Part shown: positions 1-8,248 of the stretch, in pieces
Numbering within the stretch: position 1 is the stretch's first letter
Layout of the letters: each line of letters opens with the position of its first letter
Position numbers and translations under genes: made by a program
The notes under the pieces: generated by a model
Told to the model about the DNA's origin: nothing
Database searches by the model: none
Seen by the model: only the letters and a program-made list of their open reading frames with translations
From: Paenibacillus xylanexedens
GTDB lineage: Bacteria > Bacillota > Bacilli > Paenibacillales > Paenibacillaceae
Reading direction: 5' to 3'
Assembly (NCBI RefSeq): GCF_007680605.1
Contig: NZ_VEIO01000001.1
Coordinates: 1,240,001 to 1,304,000, forward strand
DNA: 64,000 nt

Positions 1-593
1 TTATGACGGGTTTGCGTGAGATTGCCAAAATACACACCGGAGATTTCCGGCTGACGGCGAACCAAAACCTGATTATCGGTAACATTAGCAGCCAGAAAAA
101 GAAAAAGATTGAAGCATTGATGCAACAATACAATCTGACCGATGGAGCTCATTATTCAGCGCTTCGCAGAAGTTCCATGGCTTGTGTCGCACTCCCGACC
201 TGTGGCCTTGCCATGGCTGAGTCCGAGCGTTACCTGCCATCGTTGATCGACAAACTGGAGCCTGTACTGGATGAAGCGGGTTTGAGGGATGAAGAGATTG
301 TCATTCGTATGACAGGCTGCCCGAACGGGTGCGCCAGACCGATGCTGGCCGAGATTGCTTTTATCGGAAAGGCACCAGGCAAGTACAATTTCTATCTCGG
401 TGGTAGTTTTACAGGTCATCGTCTGAACAAATTGTACCGTGAAAATATCGGTGAAAATGAGATTCTGGACACACTGACACCGATGATTAATCAATATGCC
501 AAAGAGCGCAATGAAGGCGAGCATTTCGGAGACTTCGTGATCCGTGCGGGTTATGTGCCTGAAGTGCTTGACGGAAGACAGTTCCACGCGTAA
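1..593 (+). CDS. cysI: Sulfite reductase hemoprotein (beta) subunit, C-terminal part; 5' end cut by window
   Basis: This is the C-terminal 197 or so residues of the siroheme/4Fe-4S subunit of assimilatory sulfite reductase, which reduces sulfite to sulfide for cysteine synthesis with electrons from the CysJ flavoprotein. The reading frame is open from the first bases, so the methionine codon at 3 is internal and the gene begins upstream. The four cysteines that hold the [4Fe-4S]-siroheme centre are visible as C-x5-C (residues 61 and 67 of the fragment) and C-x3-C (106 and 110, in [10 protein letters not shown]). The fragment ends in a normal stop followed by a hairpin terminator. The cysJ partner is expected just upstream but is outside the window. 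The family call is secure from the cysteine motifs. Confidence 0.95.
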   Translation, partial: MTGLREIAKIHTGDFRLTANQNLIIGNISSQKKKKIEALMQQYNLTDGAHYSALRRSSMACVALPTCGLAMAESERYLPSLIDKLEPVLDEAGLRDEEIVIRMTGCPNGCARPMLAEIAFIGKAPGKYNFYLGGSFTGHRLNKLYRENIGENEILDTLTPMINQYAKERNEGEHFGDFVIRAGYVPEVLDGRQFHA

Positions 594-607
594 CTTGACG
601 TTTACCC

Positions 608-635
608 AAAAAGCATTCCTTACGGAGTGCTTTTT
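608..635 (+). terminator. Rho-independent terminator after cysI
   Basis: The inverted repeat AAAAAGCA-TTCC/GGAG-TGCTTTTT with a TTAC loop ends in five T residues, 15 bases after the cysI stop. Confidence 0.85.
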
Positions 636-745
636 GTTTCTTCGATGCAGCATCGTTTGATGAGATGAACTTGTTGAACCAAGCGCAACACGATATAATG
701 ACAAAGTAGAAAGCAGATTACATGTTGAAAGTGAGCGGAAACGAT

Positions 746-1462
746 ATGGGTCGTAAGTGGAATAATATTAAGGAAAAGAAAGCGTCAAAAGATGCAAACA
801 CAAGCCGGGTCTACGCGAAATTTGGCGTTGAGATCTATGTAGCGGCGAAAAAGGGTGAACCGGACCCAGAAGCGAACCGTGCGCTGAAGGTCGTTCTGGA
901 GCGTGCCAAAACGTATAACGTACCTAAAGCCATCATTGACCGTGCGATGGAAAAAGCAAAAGGCAGCGGCGATGAGAACTATGAGGAGTTGCGTTACGAA
1001 GGCTTCGGGCCAAACGGTGCGATGGTTATCGTGGATGCGCTCACGAATAACGTCAACCGCACAGCACCTGAAGTGCGTTCTGCGTTTAACAAAAACGGGG
1101 GCAACATGGGTGTGAGTGGTTCCGTTGCTTACATGTTTGATCCTACAGCAGTCATCGGCGTTGAAGGTAAAAATGCGGAAGAAGTGCTGGAAATCATGTT
1201 GGAGGCAGACGTAGATGTGCGTGATATCGTGGATGAAGATGAAGCGGTTATCGTATACGCAGAGCCAGATCAATTCCACGCCGTGCAAGAAGCATTCAAG
1301 GCTGCGGGTGTGAACGACTTCACCGTAGCCGAGCTGACGATGCTGGCGCAAAACCACATTGAACTGCCTGCAGATGCACAAGTTCAATTCGAGAAGCTGA
1401 TCGATGCACTCGAAGACCTGGAAGATGTGCAACAGGTGTATCATAACGTGGAGTTTGTGTAA
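746..1462 (+). CDS. yeeI: YebC/PmpR family regulator (YeeI type)
   Basis: A 238-aa YebC/TACO1-family protein. YebC proteins are described as DNA-binding transcriptional regulators and, more recently, as helpers of translation through proline-rich stretches. The sequence shows the family N-terminus [13 protein letters not shown], the RYEGFGPNG motif (about residue 90), and the [17 protein letters not shown] core, and it ends in a VQQVYHN(V/I)E-type tail. The MGRKWNN start matches the Bacillus YeeI subgroup rather than the MAGHSKW YrbC subgroup. The open frame extends to an ATG at 722, but those eight extra residues are not part of the family and neither start has a strong ribosome binding site; I choose 746. 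The gene stands alone, with a terminator on each side. Confidence 0.9.
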   Translation: MGRKWNNIKEKKASKDANTSRVYAKFGVEIYVAAKKGEPDPEANRALKVVLERAKTYNVPKAIIDRAMEKAKGSGDENYEELRYEGFGPNGAMVIVDALTNNVNRTAPEVRSAFNKNGGNMGVSGSVAYMFDPTAVIGVEGKNAEEVLEIMLEADVDVRDIVDEDEAVIVYAEPDQFHAVQEAFKAAGVNDFTVAELTMLAQNHIELPADAQVQFEKLIDALEDLEDVQQVYHNVEFV

Positions 1463-1583
1463 GCGAGCTAATTACTCACTTAGTCTGATATTTTTTGATT
1501 GATTAATATCGTGACTCCAGAGTAATCTACTTAACTTACTTACGTATGTTCTAAATTTAATTATGCTCTAAAATGTTTGAATT

Positions 1584-1630
1584 AAAAAGAGTGTCTGTCC
1601 AATCCAGTTCGATTGGGAGACACTCTTTTT
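1584..1630. terminator. Bidirectional rho-independent terminator
   Basis: AAAAAGAGTGTCT and AGACACTCTTTTT form a perfect 13-bp stem, with an inner CCAATC/GATTGG arm. T-runs lie on both strands, so it can end the yeeI transcript and the convergent DMT transporter transcript. Confidence 0.9.
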
Positions 1631-1638
1631 GTTTAAAT

Positions 1639-2136
1639 CTATGATTTACTCGGCACAGTGTGGGCTTGCTTATCCGATGAATCGGATGTCTCTTTTTTCA
1701 GTCCGCCAAATTTAAAAAGCACGATGCCACCTACTATGACAAGTACACCAATAAGTTGGTTCCATGAGAACGGAATTTTCTCCAGACCAAGCCAACCCAT
1801 AGAATCAAATAGTAAAGCGAAGCTTAACTGAGAGGTTAGTACGATAGAGATCGCATAAGTTGGACCGAGCAACTTCATGCCTTGAACGAGACAGAACACG
1901 ACACCTACACCAATCGCACCGCTCAGCCAGTACCACGACTGCATATGCTGAAAGCTAAATGTATTTTTGCCTTCAACGAGGAGAGAGATTACGAAAGAAG
2001 CAATAAATCCGGTAAATAACACCATCGTTGTGGTCGACCATGAACCGGTGCGTTCATTGACTTTACTATTAAATATCGTTTGCAGACTGACCAGTGAACC
2101 AGCCAGTAGCGCAAGTAAAATACCTGTAATGATCAT
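1639..2136 (-). CDS. DMT-superfamily transporter, YdcZ/DUF606 type (paralogue 1)
   Basis: A 165-aa integral membrane protein with about five hydrophobic segments starting at the N-terminus (MIITGILLALLAGSLVSLQ). It has the half-size organisation of the YdcZ/DUF606 branch of drug/metabolite transporters, with the repeated GxxxxxQ and LGP..A features. A second paralogue of the same family lies two genes upstream (2884-3309) with a Crp/Fnr-type regulator between them, all on the same strand. This suggests a paired small transporter, perhaps a heterodimer as in some SMR/DMT pairs, controlled by the regulator between its two subunits. The substrate cannot be read from the sequence. The C-terminus carries a short charged tail (KKETSDSSDK). 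Confidence 0.85.
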   Translation of the reverse strand: MIITGILLALLAGSLVSLQTIFNSKVNERTGSWSTTTMVLFTGFIASFVISLLVEGKNTFSFQHMQSWYWLSGAIGVGVVFCLVQGMKLLGPTYAISIVLTSQLSFALLFDSMGWLGLEKIPFSWNQLIGVLVIVGGIVLFKFGGLKKETSDSSDKQAHTVPSKS

Positions 2137-2151
2137 GCGTGTCCTAACTCC

Positions 2152-2850
2152 TTATTCATAAATGTTGTGTCCCGCAATGTGCCTAAGGCCTGCACGATTT
2201 TTAATGCGGATTAATCCTTGATCCCGCTGAATGTAACCGTCAGCACATAGCTTCTGAATCACCCGATTCAAATGGCGATAGCTGGTGCCGATCAGGTTGG
2301 CGATGTCCGTCAGGTTAAAAGCATCCAGTTCTTCATGCATTACGGTTCCGTCTTCATCCGTTGAGATGGATAACAGATAACTGGCTAAGCGAACATCCAC
2401 CGGATACATCAGATTAAAGTTCGAAAAGTTCGAATCAATGTAAAACTTGTGTGAGATGATTTTTAGCAAAAATTGCAGTAAAGGTGCGTAATCACTGGCA
2501 AGCTCAGTAAGCCAGCGGTAATGAATACGTAGCATCACAACAGGGGACACCGCCTGAACGGTGTTAACGATGTTACTTTCACGCACATACTCGATGTCTC
2601 CGACCACTTCAAGGGGTGTCTTGAAACAGAGCACGAGTGTTTTGTCTTGTGGGGAGGTGGTGAAAATTTTAATTTTCCCCTCTACCAGGACATATAAGTA
2701 TTCGGAAGCTTCGCCTTCGCGGCAGATCAGCTCACATTTATCGAATTGACATAGGCTCATATGAGGACGCAGGTGTTCGTGAAAAACCGCCTCCAATTGA
2801 TACTGTTTCAAATAGTCCGTAATTTGCTGGGATTGATGAATCTCTTCCAT
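2152..2850 (-). CDS. Crp/Fnr-family regulator, YeiL-like
   Basis: A 232-aa protein with an N-terminal cyclic-nucleotide-binding-like beta barrel (about residues 25-135, including EGEASEYLYVLVEGKIKIF) and a C-terminal winged helix (about 175-225, with LTDIANLIGTSYRHLNRVIQKL as the recognition helix region). The organisation resembles the YeiL branch of the Crp/Fnr family. The effector is unknown, and no N-terminal FNR-type cysteine cluster is seen, although cysteines are present at about residues 34, 39 and 43. It lies between two YdcZ-type DMT genes on the same strand, so it probably controls them. A 14-base palindrome at 3379-3392 upstream of the unit is a candidate binding site. Confidence 0.85.
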   Translation of the reverse strand: MEEIHQSQQITDYLKQYQLEAVFHEHLRPHMSLCQFDKCELICREGEASEYLYVLVEGKIKIFTTSPQDKTLVLCFKTPLEVVGDIEYVRESNIVNTVQAVSPVVMLRIHYRWLTELASDYAPLLQFLLKIISHKFYIDSNFSNFNLMYPVDVRLASYLLSISTDEDGTVMHEELDAFNLTDIANLIGTSYRHLNRVIQKLCADGYIQRDQGLIRIKNRAGLRHIAGHNIYE

Positions 2851-2883
2851 GCGGTTCTCACCTCTGCATTAATTGTAATGAAA

Positions 2884-3309
2884 CTACAGCTTCATGATGA
2901 TGACACCGGCGATCATTAGAGCAATACCTAGGAATTGCGGCAGTTTCATTTTTTGTTTAAGCACGCCAAACCATCCATTGCTGTCGATCAAAAAAGTTAG
3001 AAACAATTGGGCAATCAACAATGCCGAGATCGTAAAAGTGACGCCAATTTGCTGAATCGCAGAGACTTCACTGAAAATAATAACTGCACCAAATGCGCCT
3101 CCAGCCAGATACAACGGTTTAACCTGTTTAATACCCTGAAGATTGGTATCCCGCACAAACATCAGGATGATCGCCGCGAGTATAAATCCCGTTAGCTGGG
3201 TGATTGAGGCGGCCTGCCATGTGCCTATGTCTGTGCTGATTCTGGTGTTAGCAACCCCTTGCAGCGTAATGCAGGCTCCGCCCAGCAGGGCAAAAATAAT
3301 TCCTCTCAT
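2884..3309 (-). CDS. DMT-superfamily transporter, YdcZ/DUF606 type (paralogue 2)
   Basis: A 141-aa membrane protein with five predicted helices, homologous to the product of 1639-2136: compare MRGIIFALLGGACITLQGVANTR with MIITGILLALLAGSLVSLQ at the N-termini. It is the first gene of a minus-strand unit (this gene, the regulator, then paralogue 1) with gaps of 33 and 15 bases, consistent with one transcript. A ribosome binding site-like GGAG precedes the start at 3309. The substrate is unknown. Confidence 0.85.
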   Translation of the reverse strand: MRGIIFALLGGACITLQGVANTRISTDIGTWQAASITQLTGFILAAIILMFVRDTNLQGIKQVKPLYLAGGAFGAVIIFSEVSAIQQIGVTFTISALLIAQLFLTFLIDSNGWFGVLKQKMKLPQFLGIALMIAGVIIMKL

Positions 3310-3378
3310 CTGTCTCCGTACACTCCTTCAATGCATGACTTCGACTTCTATTAAATGATAAATATCTCCAAACAGCCA

Positions 3379-3392
3379 AGGACAAATGTCCT
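3379..3392. promoter_or_regulatory. Palindrome, candidate operator of the Crp/Fnr-type regulator
   Basis: AGGACA-AA-TGTCCT is a perfect 6-bp inverted repeat about 70 bases upstream of the first gene of the minus-strand DMT-regulator-DMT unit. The size and symmetry suit a Crp/Fnr-family dimer. The assignment is by position only. Confidence 0.4.
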
Positions 3393-3665
3393 GAGTCTGA
3401 AATTTACAGCATTTAGCGTACACTAAAGCTTCAGGATATTCCAGTAAAACAAGGGAGGAAGTAGCTACGGAAGGAAAGAGGAAAGGAGGAAGGAGTGGAT
3501 TAACGATCAGCAGGAGCGCTACTCCACCAAACGAGGTCAAACCGCTGGATATGTGAAAAATGGAGGAATAGGGTCACTGAGGAGCGTTAGGTTTATAAAT
3601 GAGACAAGTTACGTAAAAAAGGTATCTAAGCTGTAGTTCAATATGTTCTCCGACCTAGCCTAACG
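3393..3665. other. Intergenic stretch without a recognisable gene
   Basis: About 270 bases between the DMT unit and the Nif3-like gene. It holds a purine-rich stretch (about 3450-3500) with several GGAGG-like runs. I see no convincing ORF; a minus-strand 70-codon frame here (3328-3540) lacks family features and overlaps the upstream region of the DMT unit. Confidence 0.5.
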
Positions 3666-4490
3666 TTAAAACACTTTAAATACAGGCTGTTCCTTCACAA
3701 AAGTAACTTTGAGCTCTGGAAAAGACTCCTTCAGCCTGTTCGCCAAAAGCTTCATTCCCGGGGCCTCACTTTCGGCATGTCCAACCATGATGAGTGCTTT
3801 GGATTTACCTTGCTGCACAGCATCACGAACATACTCAGGCGTTTCCCATTCAAATCCTTCCCCTGCGATAATCAGGTCCACCTGTTCATTCTGAAGAAGA
3901 GGGATCGTGACAGGGCCATTTCCACGAAATCCAACCAGAACGGCAACACGTCTGCAAACGATTTCGGAATTGCCCGCAATGCGAACATAGTCAATGCCTA
4001 GACGTTGCTTTAAATGTCGAGCAATTTCCTGAACGGTCATTCCTTTTGGAAATGTAACCATATCCGACTCTGCTGTTCGCTCGCTCAGATATGTAGTCCA
4101 GCCAAGCTCCTGGATGAGTCCATCCGTAATGCCATCTGGCTCGAAGCGGTGGATTATATCATGGCAACGAAAAAGAGCAATACCTGTCTGGTCGATCAAA
4201 TTTCTTTTATGCATATAAACGGAGTCGTTCTCAAGCCAGTCGGTCGCACTGTGATGATTATAAAATGGGGATTCATGGGCAATAATCAGATTAGCTCCGC
4301 CTTGAATAGCCTGTTCGATGACCTGTTGTGTTGGCATAAAAGCAACCACAATTCCTGTTACGAACTGATCCGGTGAACCCGTGATTAGCTGATCCACTGT
4401 ATTCTCCGGAAGTGTGATCCCCTCTGTGAGGTGGAATATAATTTCTTGTACCGTGAGTTCCTTTGGCACTGTCATATCTTTAATTTCCAT
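3666..4490 (-). CDS. Nif3-like dinuclear metal centre protein
   Basis: A 274-aa member of the NIF3/YbgI/YqfO superfamily, proteins that form hexamers with a two-metal site; their biochemical role is still unsettled (a GTP cyclohydrolase-like function has been proposed for some). The N-terminal metal-site region reads LIIAHESPFYNH rather than the usual HHP form, and the C-terminal site reads GHAESEAPG. The first His is kept and the second is replaced by Glu, so this belongs to a divergent branch. The frame opens at 4499, but a GGAGG lies only one base from that ATG. The ATG at 4490 sits nine bases from the same GGAGG and is the better start. It is a single gene on the minus strand. Confidence 0.75.
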   Translation of the reverse strand: MEIKDMTVPKELTVQEIIFHLTEGITLPENTVDQLITGSPDQFVTGIVVAFMPTQQVIEQAIQGGANLIIAHESPFYNHHSATDWLENDSVYMHKRNLIDQTGIALFRCHDIIHRFEPDGITDGLIQELGWTTYLSERTAESDMVTFPKGMTVQEIARHLKQRLGIDYVRIAGNSEIVCRRVAVLVGFRGNGPVTIPLLQNEQVDLIIAGEGFEWETPEYVRDAVQQGKSKALIMVGHAESEAPGMKLLANRLKESFPELKVTFVKEQPVFKVF

Positions 4491-4804
4491 TAGCTTCATT
4501 CCTCCAAAATAAGGATATAGTGCTAGTGTATCATCTTCATAGTTAAAAACCAGCTATACATAAGATACTTCATTACCCTGAAAATGAACGATTTTCAGAC
4601 ATCCATCCATTCCACAGTTAACCTAACAACGTAAGTGTACAACCAGCTCACAAGCCTCTTGAATTCATGTAGTTTTCTGATACGAGAAACCGTATACTTA
4701 CATAGAGTCTTTTTTGAATCAGGTAAAATTTACTATATTCGCAAATGGATTTTTACGCTATTCATAGCCTGGATTCACATCAATATACGAAAGGGGACAA
4801 CGAC
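4491..4804. other. Divergent intergenic region between Nif3-like gene and heme oxygenase
   Basis: This stretch contains the start regions of two divergent genes. A/T-rich sequence near 4700-4740 (TTGAAT ... TATATT) may hold the heme oxygenase promoter, but the spacing is poor (14 bases) and I do not call it. Nothing else is recognised. Confidence 0.4.
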
Positions 4805-5401
4805 ATGACGGCTGTTAATATTATGGAACGCCTGAAGAGTGAGACATCACATTATCATAGACAAGTAGAACAGAACCCCTATGCGAAGGCAATTATGGAT
4901 TCAACCATAACGATTGAACAATATAGAGCGTATTTGGAGAAATTTTACGGTTTCCTGAAACCTTTGGAGGATCAAGCGGTTAGGCTTCCTTTTTGGGCAG
5001 AAACAGGATTGGATATCGAGATAAGAGGCAAGGCTGGTTTATTAGAGCAAGATCTGAGTGATCTTGGCATAAGCGAAGAGCAGATCAAGCAAATTCCACA
5101 ATGTAACGACAAGGATTTACCCGACATTTCTACGCCTGCACGACTGTTCGGATATCTCTATGTCATTGAGGGTTCGACGAACGGCGGTCAGATCATGACC
5201 AAACGTTTATCACAATTTTTGCCTATAGAAGCGGATCGTGGACTGCAATATTTCAACGCATACGGCACACAGACACGTGCAAAATGGAGCGAGTTTGTGG
5301 ATTTGTTACAGCAATCGATTCAGACATCCGAGGATGAAGACAGTGTGTTGCATACAGCCTCCGATACATTCCGGCTACTGGATCAGTGGATCAATACGTA
5401 A
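4805..5401 (+). CDS. bphO: Biliverdin-producing heme oxygenase (BphO type)
   Basis: A 198-aa heme oxygenase that opens heme to biliverdin IX-alpha, CO and iron. The proximal heme ligand is probably His18 in HYHRQVE near the N-terminus. The distal helix motif is GSTNGGQIM (about residues 125-133), giving the flexible glycines over the heme. The start at 4805 is preceded by AAGGGG at a suitable distance; an upstream in-frame ATG at 4745 has no such site. The next gene, 87 bases downstream on the same strand, is a bacteriophytochrome, whose chromophore is biliverdin. This pairing is common and strongly supports a role in making the photoreceptor chromophore. Confidence 0.92.
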   Translation: MTAVNIMERLKSETSHYHRQVEQNPYAKAIMDSTITIEQYRAYLEKFYGFLKPLEDQAVRLPFWAETGLDIEIRGKAGLLEQDLSDLGISEEQIKQIPQCNDKDLPDISTPARLFGYLYVIEGSTNGGQIMTKRLSQFLPIEADRGLQYFNAYGTQTRAKWSEFVDLLQQSIQTSEDEDSVLHTASDTFRLLDQWINT

Positions 5402-5488
5402 GAATCAAACCTGAAACACCTGATTAGCTACCCGACGTAATTTCTGTAACAATGAAACAACACATGCTGAGAGGGGATATTTAAGTTC

Positions 5489-8029
5489 ATGGCTGAACCT
5501 AGGTCGAGGCAAGAAATGAGCATGCTTAACCGCACCTTACTCCCGCAAGGGACATATACGAATGATCCGATCGACCTGAATAACTGCGATAAGGAGCCTA
5601 TTCATATTCCTGGCTTTATCCAGCCACATGGCGTGCTTCTGGCTATCGATCCCAGCGGTATAGCAACGATCGTGCAGTGCAGCCAAAATACTCAGGATCA
5701 TCTGGGCATCCAATACTCGGATATTTTAGGCATGCCTTTAAGCAGCTTGATCTCTCAAGAAGACGTCAACAAACTCCTGAACAACCGCTCGAACGCAGCT
5801 GTAACATCAGATTTGCATTATACGGATTTGATTATAGATGTGGCAGGGGAAGAGAAGGTTTTTTCCTCTGTCCTGCATGAGAGCGAAGGTCTGTTAATTC
5901 TTGAAATCGAGCCTTATTATGAAAAAGAAAACATCGAATCCAACGATTTTGAATGGATATCCCGTTTCTTCGGAAGAATCAAAAGCACGGATAGCCGCGT
6001 GGAGGCGAGTCAGATTGCGGCTGAACAGGTCAAAGAAATGCTCGGATATGACAGAGTCATGATCTATGAATTTGACGAGCAATGGAACGGTAAAGTGATC
6101 GCGGAAGCACGCGAACCGGAACTCGAACCTTTTCTAGGGCATCACTATCCGGCCTCGGATATTCCCAAGCAAGCAAGAGAACTGTATCTTCGTAACTGGC
6201 TACGCACGATTGTCAACGTGGATTATACCCCTGTTGAAATCGTACCTACACTGCAGCCTCTTACAGGCAAACCCTTGAATTTAAGTCTATCTGTGTTGCG
6301 GAGTGTATCTCCGCTTCATATTGAATATTTGCAAAACATGGGCGTGGGTGCTACCGTGACTATTTCGCTGATCCATGATAATCAACTTTGGGGACTTATT
6401 ACGTGTCATCACTATTCTGCAAGATACGTCCCGCATCGTGTTCGTAATCTGTGTAACTTTCTGGGATCTTTTTTCTCCAATGAATTGTTCCAGCGTCAGC
6501 AGCTGGATGATTACCAGGCAGAGATTAAGTCCCGTGAAGCCGCTGCGCGGATTGTTAATATTTTTATTGGCAATACAAGCCCGGCGCGTGTGGTGGAAGA
6601 ACTGCAGGGAGAACAGGAAACCATTCTTCAATTAATGAATGCATCCGGTGCTGCAGTTTGTTACCAGGACAAGCTGCTGTTATTTGGCGAGACACCGACG
6701 AATGGGCAAATTCGTGAACTGGCGGGATGGCTGGCTGGACAGGCAGAGGATCACAGCTATCACACGTCGAAGCTGAGTCTGGAATACGAGACAGCCAAGC
6801 GATTTCAAGATGTAGCCTCGGGGGTTATTTATGTTGCCATCTCACCAGGTCATCATAACTATATGTTATGGTTCCGTCCCGAGGTGGTTCAGGTGGTAGA
6901 ATGGGCTGGTGATCCGGCGAAAGCCGTGCTGAAGACGGATGATGGTGTACGTTTGTCTCCGCGCAAATCGTTTGAAAAATGGAGGGAGGTTGTGCAATCG
7001 ACCTCCTATCCATGGACAACGAGAGAGCTGAGCATATTACCTTTGCTAAAGTCTATTGTGCGTCGTCAGACGGAAAATCAGCTGGCTCAAGCCGAGGAGC
7101 ACGCTTTTCAGAATGCCCGTATCTTGAAGCGAAACGAGCAACGGTACTTACAATTGATGGATTTCTCCCCCGTTGCTTTTTTCACACTTACCGAAGGGCG
7201 TATTATTTACTGTAATAGGATGGCGGCTGAACTTTTTGGATATGAAAGTACAGGTTGTCTGATCGGGAAGAGTTTCAACGATTTTTTGCCTGACAATACA
7301 CGAGACATATTACGGCAAGACTTTGAAAATTTACAGCTCGACATCACAAGTTTGATGAACAATCAGTTGTATTTTACAACAGCTTCGGGTACTGCTTTGT
7401 TGCTAGAAATAACAATGGCTTCCGTCATTCACGCCGGTAAGCCTTCAGTGATGTTACTGCTTCGCAGCAGAACATCACAACAGGAACACGATGGATACAA
7501 TGAAACCACAACGCAGCTTCACAATTACCTGACCACCGATCCGTTAACCGATATGCCGGTCCAAACGGTATTCAAGCAGCAGCTTGAAGGGGATTGGAAC
7601 GATTGCCTGCAGGAAAACTGCAGTCTGGGGCTGTTGATCATTGATATCGACGATTTCCGCTCTTACAATACTGCGTATGGCTTGCAAGGCGGCGACCTGT
7701 GTTTACAATGGATTGGCGAGGTGCTGACGGTGGTTAGCGAACAGCACAACGCCCTCATTTCCCGTCAGCGCGGAGGGACATTTATGCTGAAATTAAAAGA
7801 CACAACGTCGGCTTATTTATCCGAACTTGCCGAAGAGATCAGGCAACATGTTCTCGCTCTACAGATCCAGCGAGAGCTTACGGGTCAGAGTGGTGTGGTT
7901 ACAGTCAGCGTTGGCGGGGCGGTTCTGCTTCCTGATGAGAACACCGTCGCAGGTGATCTAATTGAAATGGCTGCTCAAGCCTTGTCTCAGGCCAAGGACG
8001 AAGGCAAAAATCGTACGCGAGTTATTTGA
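5489..8029 (+). CDS. bphP: Bacteriophytochrome with PAS and degenerate GGDEF output
   Basis: An 846-aa red/far-red photoreceptor. Order: N-terminal PAS with the biliverdin-binding cysteine (Cys33 in NNCDKEPIHIPG), GAF (about 150-330, with the PASDIP signature near 221-226 and conserved His in CHHYS), PHY (about 340-520, with the tongue motif WFRPE...EWAGDP near 460), an extra PAS (about 550-660) and a C-terminal GGDEF-like domain (about 690-846). In the last domain the first metal Asp region IDIDDF is kept, but the active-site signature reads RGGTF instead of GGDEF, so diguanylate cyclase activity is probably lost. No EAL or kinase domain follows. If the second ATG (5516, codon 10) is the true start, the cysteine becomes residue 24, as in the Deinococcus protein. 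It is probably co-transcribed with the heme oxygenase. Confidence 0.92.
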   Translation: MAEPRSRQEMSMLNRTLLPQGTYTNDPIDLNNCDKEPIHIPGFIQPHGVLLAIDPSGIATIVQCSQNTQDHLGIQYSDILGMPLSSLISQEDVNKLLNNRSNAAVTSDLHYTDLIIDVAGEEKVFSSVLHESEGLLILEIEPYYEKENIESNDFEWISRFFGRIKSTDSRVEASQIAAEQVKEMLGYDRVMIYEFDEQWNGKVIAEAREPELEPFLGHHYPASDIPKQARELYLRNWLRTIVNVDYTPVEIVPTLQPLTGKPLNLSLSVLRSVSPLHIEYLQNMGVGATVTISLIHDNQLWGLITCHHYSARYVPHRVRNLCNFLGSFFSNELFQRQQLDDYQAEIKSREAAARIVNIFIGNTSPARVVEELQGEQETILQLMNASGAAVCYQDKLLLFGETPTNGQIRELAGWLAGQAEDHSYHTSKLSLEYETAKRFQDVASGVIYVAISPGHHNYMLWFRPEVVQVVEWAGDPAKAVLKTDDGVRLSPRKSFEKWREVVQSTSYPWTTRELSILPLLKSIVRRQTENQLAQAEEHAFQNARILKRNEQRYLQLMDFSPVAFFTLTEGRIIYCNRMAAELFGYESTGCLIGKSFNDFLPDNTRDILRQDFENLQLDITSLMNNQLYFTTASGTALLLEITMASVIHAGKPSVMLLLRSRTSQQEHDGYNETTTQLHNYLTTDPLTDMPVQTVFKQQLEGDWNDCLQENCSLGLLIIDIDDFRSYNTAYGLQGGDLCLQWIGEVLTVVSEQHNALISRQRGGTFMLKLKDTTSAYLSELAEEIRQHVLALQIQRELTGQSGVVTVSVGGAVLLPDENTVAGDLIEMAAQALSQAKDEGKNRTRVI

Positions 8030-8110
8030 TTCGAACGGGTAACCGCCGCACGGTGTATCAAAAAAAGTGGTTCAGTTGGTTGTAAAATAGATAGGAAATA
8101 CATGATAGAG

Positions 8111-8137
8111 AAGAGGGCAGGGATGCCTTCTTTTTTT
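8111..8137 (+). terminator. Rho-independent terminator after the bacteriophytochrome
   Basis: AAGAGGGCA-GGGA-TGCCTTCTT makes a 9-bp stem with one G-U pair, followed by a run of T. Confidence 0.9.
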
Positions 8138-8183
8138 GCGTGAAAAGAAAGTATGATTTTGCCGCCCATAGAAGCTACACAAG

Positions 8184-8192
8184 TGTTATAAT
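8184..8192 (+). promoter_or_regulatory. Extended -10 promoter of the TerB-ATPase-helicase unit
   Basis: TGTTATAAT is a perfect extended -10 (TGnTATAAT) about 57 bases before the first gene. No good -35 is seen 17 bases upstream, which is usual for extended -10 promoters. Confidence 0.6.
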
Positions 8193-8248
8193 GATGCGTA
8201 TGGATACACGTGTTCGTATTTTACGCTGAAAGAGGTGGATTCAATTCC

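Noticed and set aside
156..704. Minus-strand 182-codon frame
   Set aside because: Shadow of cysI; runs through its terminator.
785..1444. Minus-strand 219-codon frame
   Set aside because: Antisense shadow of the YebC-family gene; Cys/His-rich composition typical of reverse-frame translation.
3328..3540. Minus-strand 70-codon frame before the DMT unit
   Set aside because: It spans the candidate operator region and has no recognisable features.
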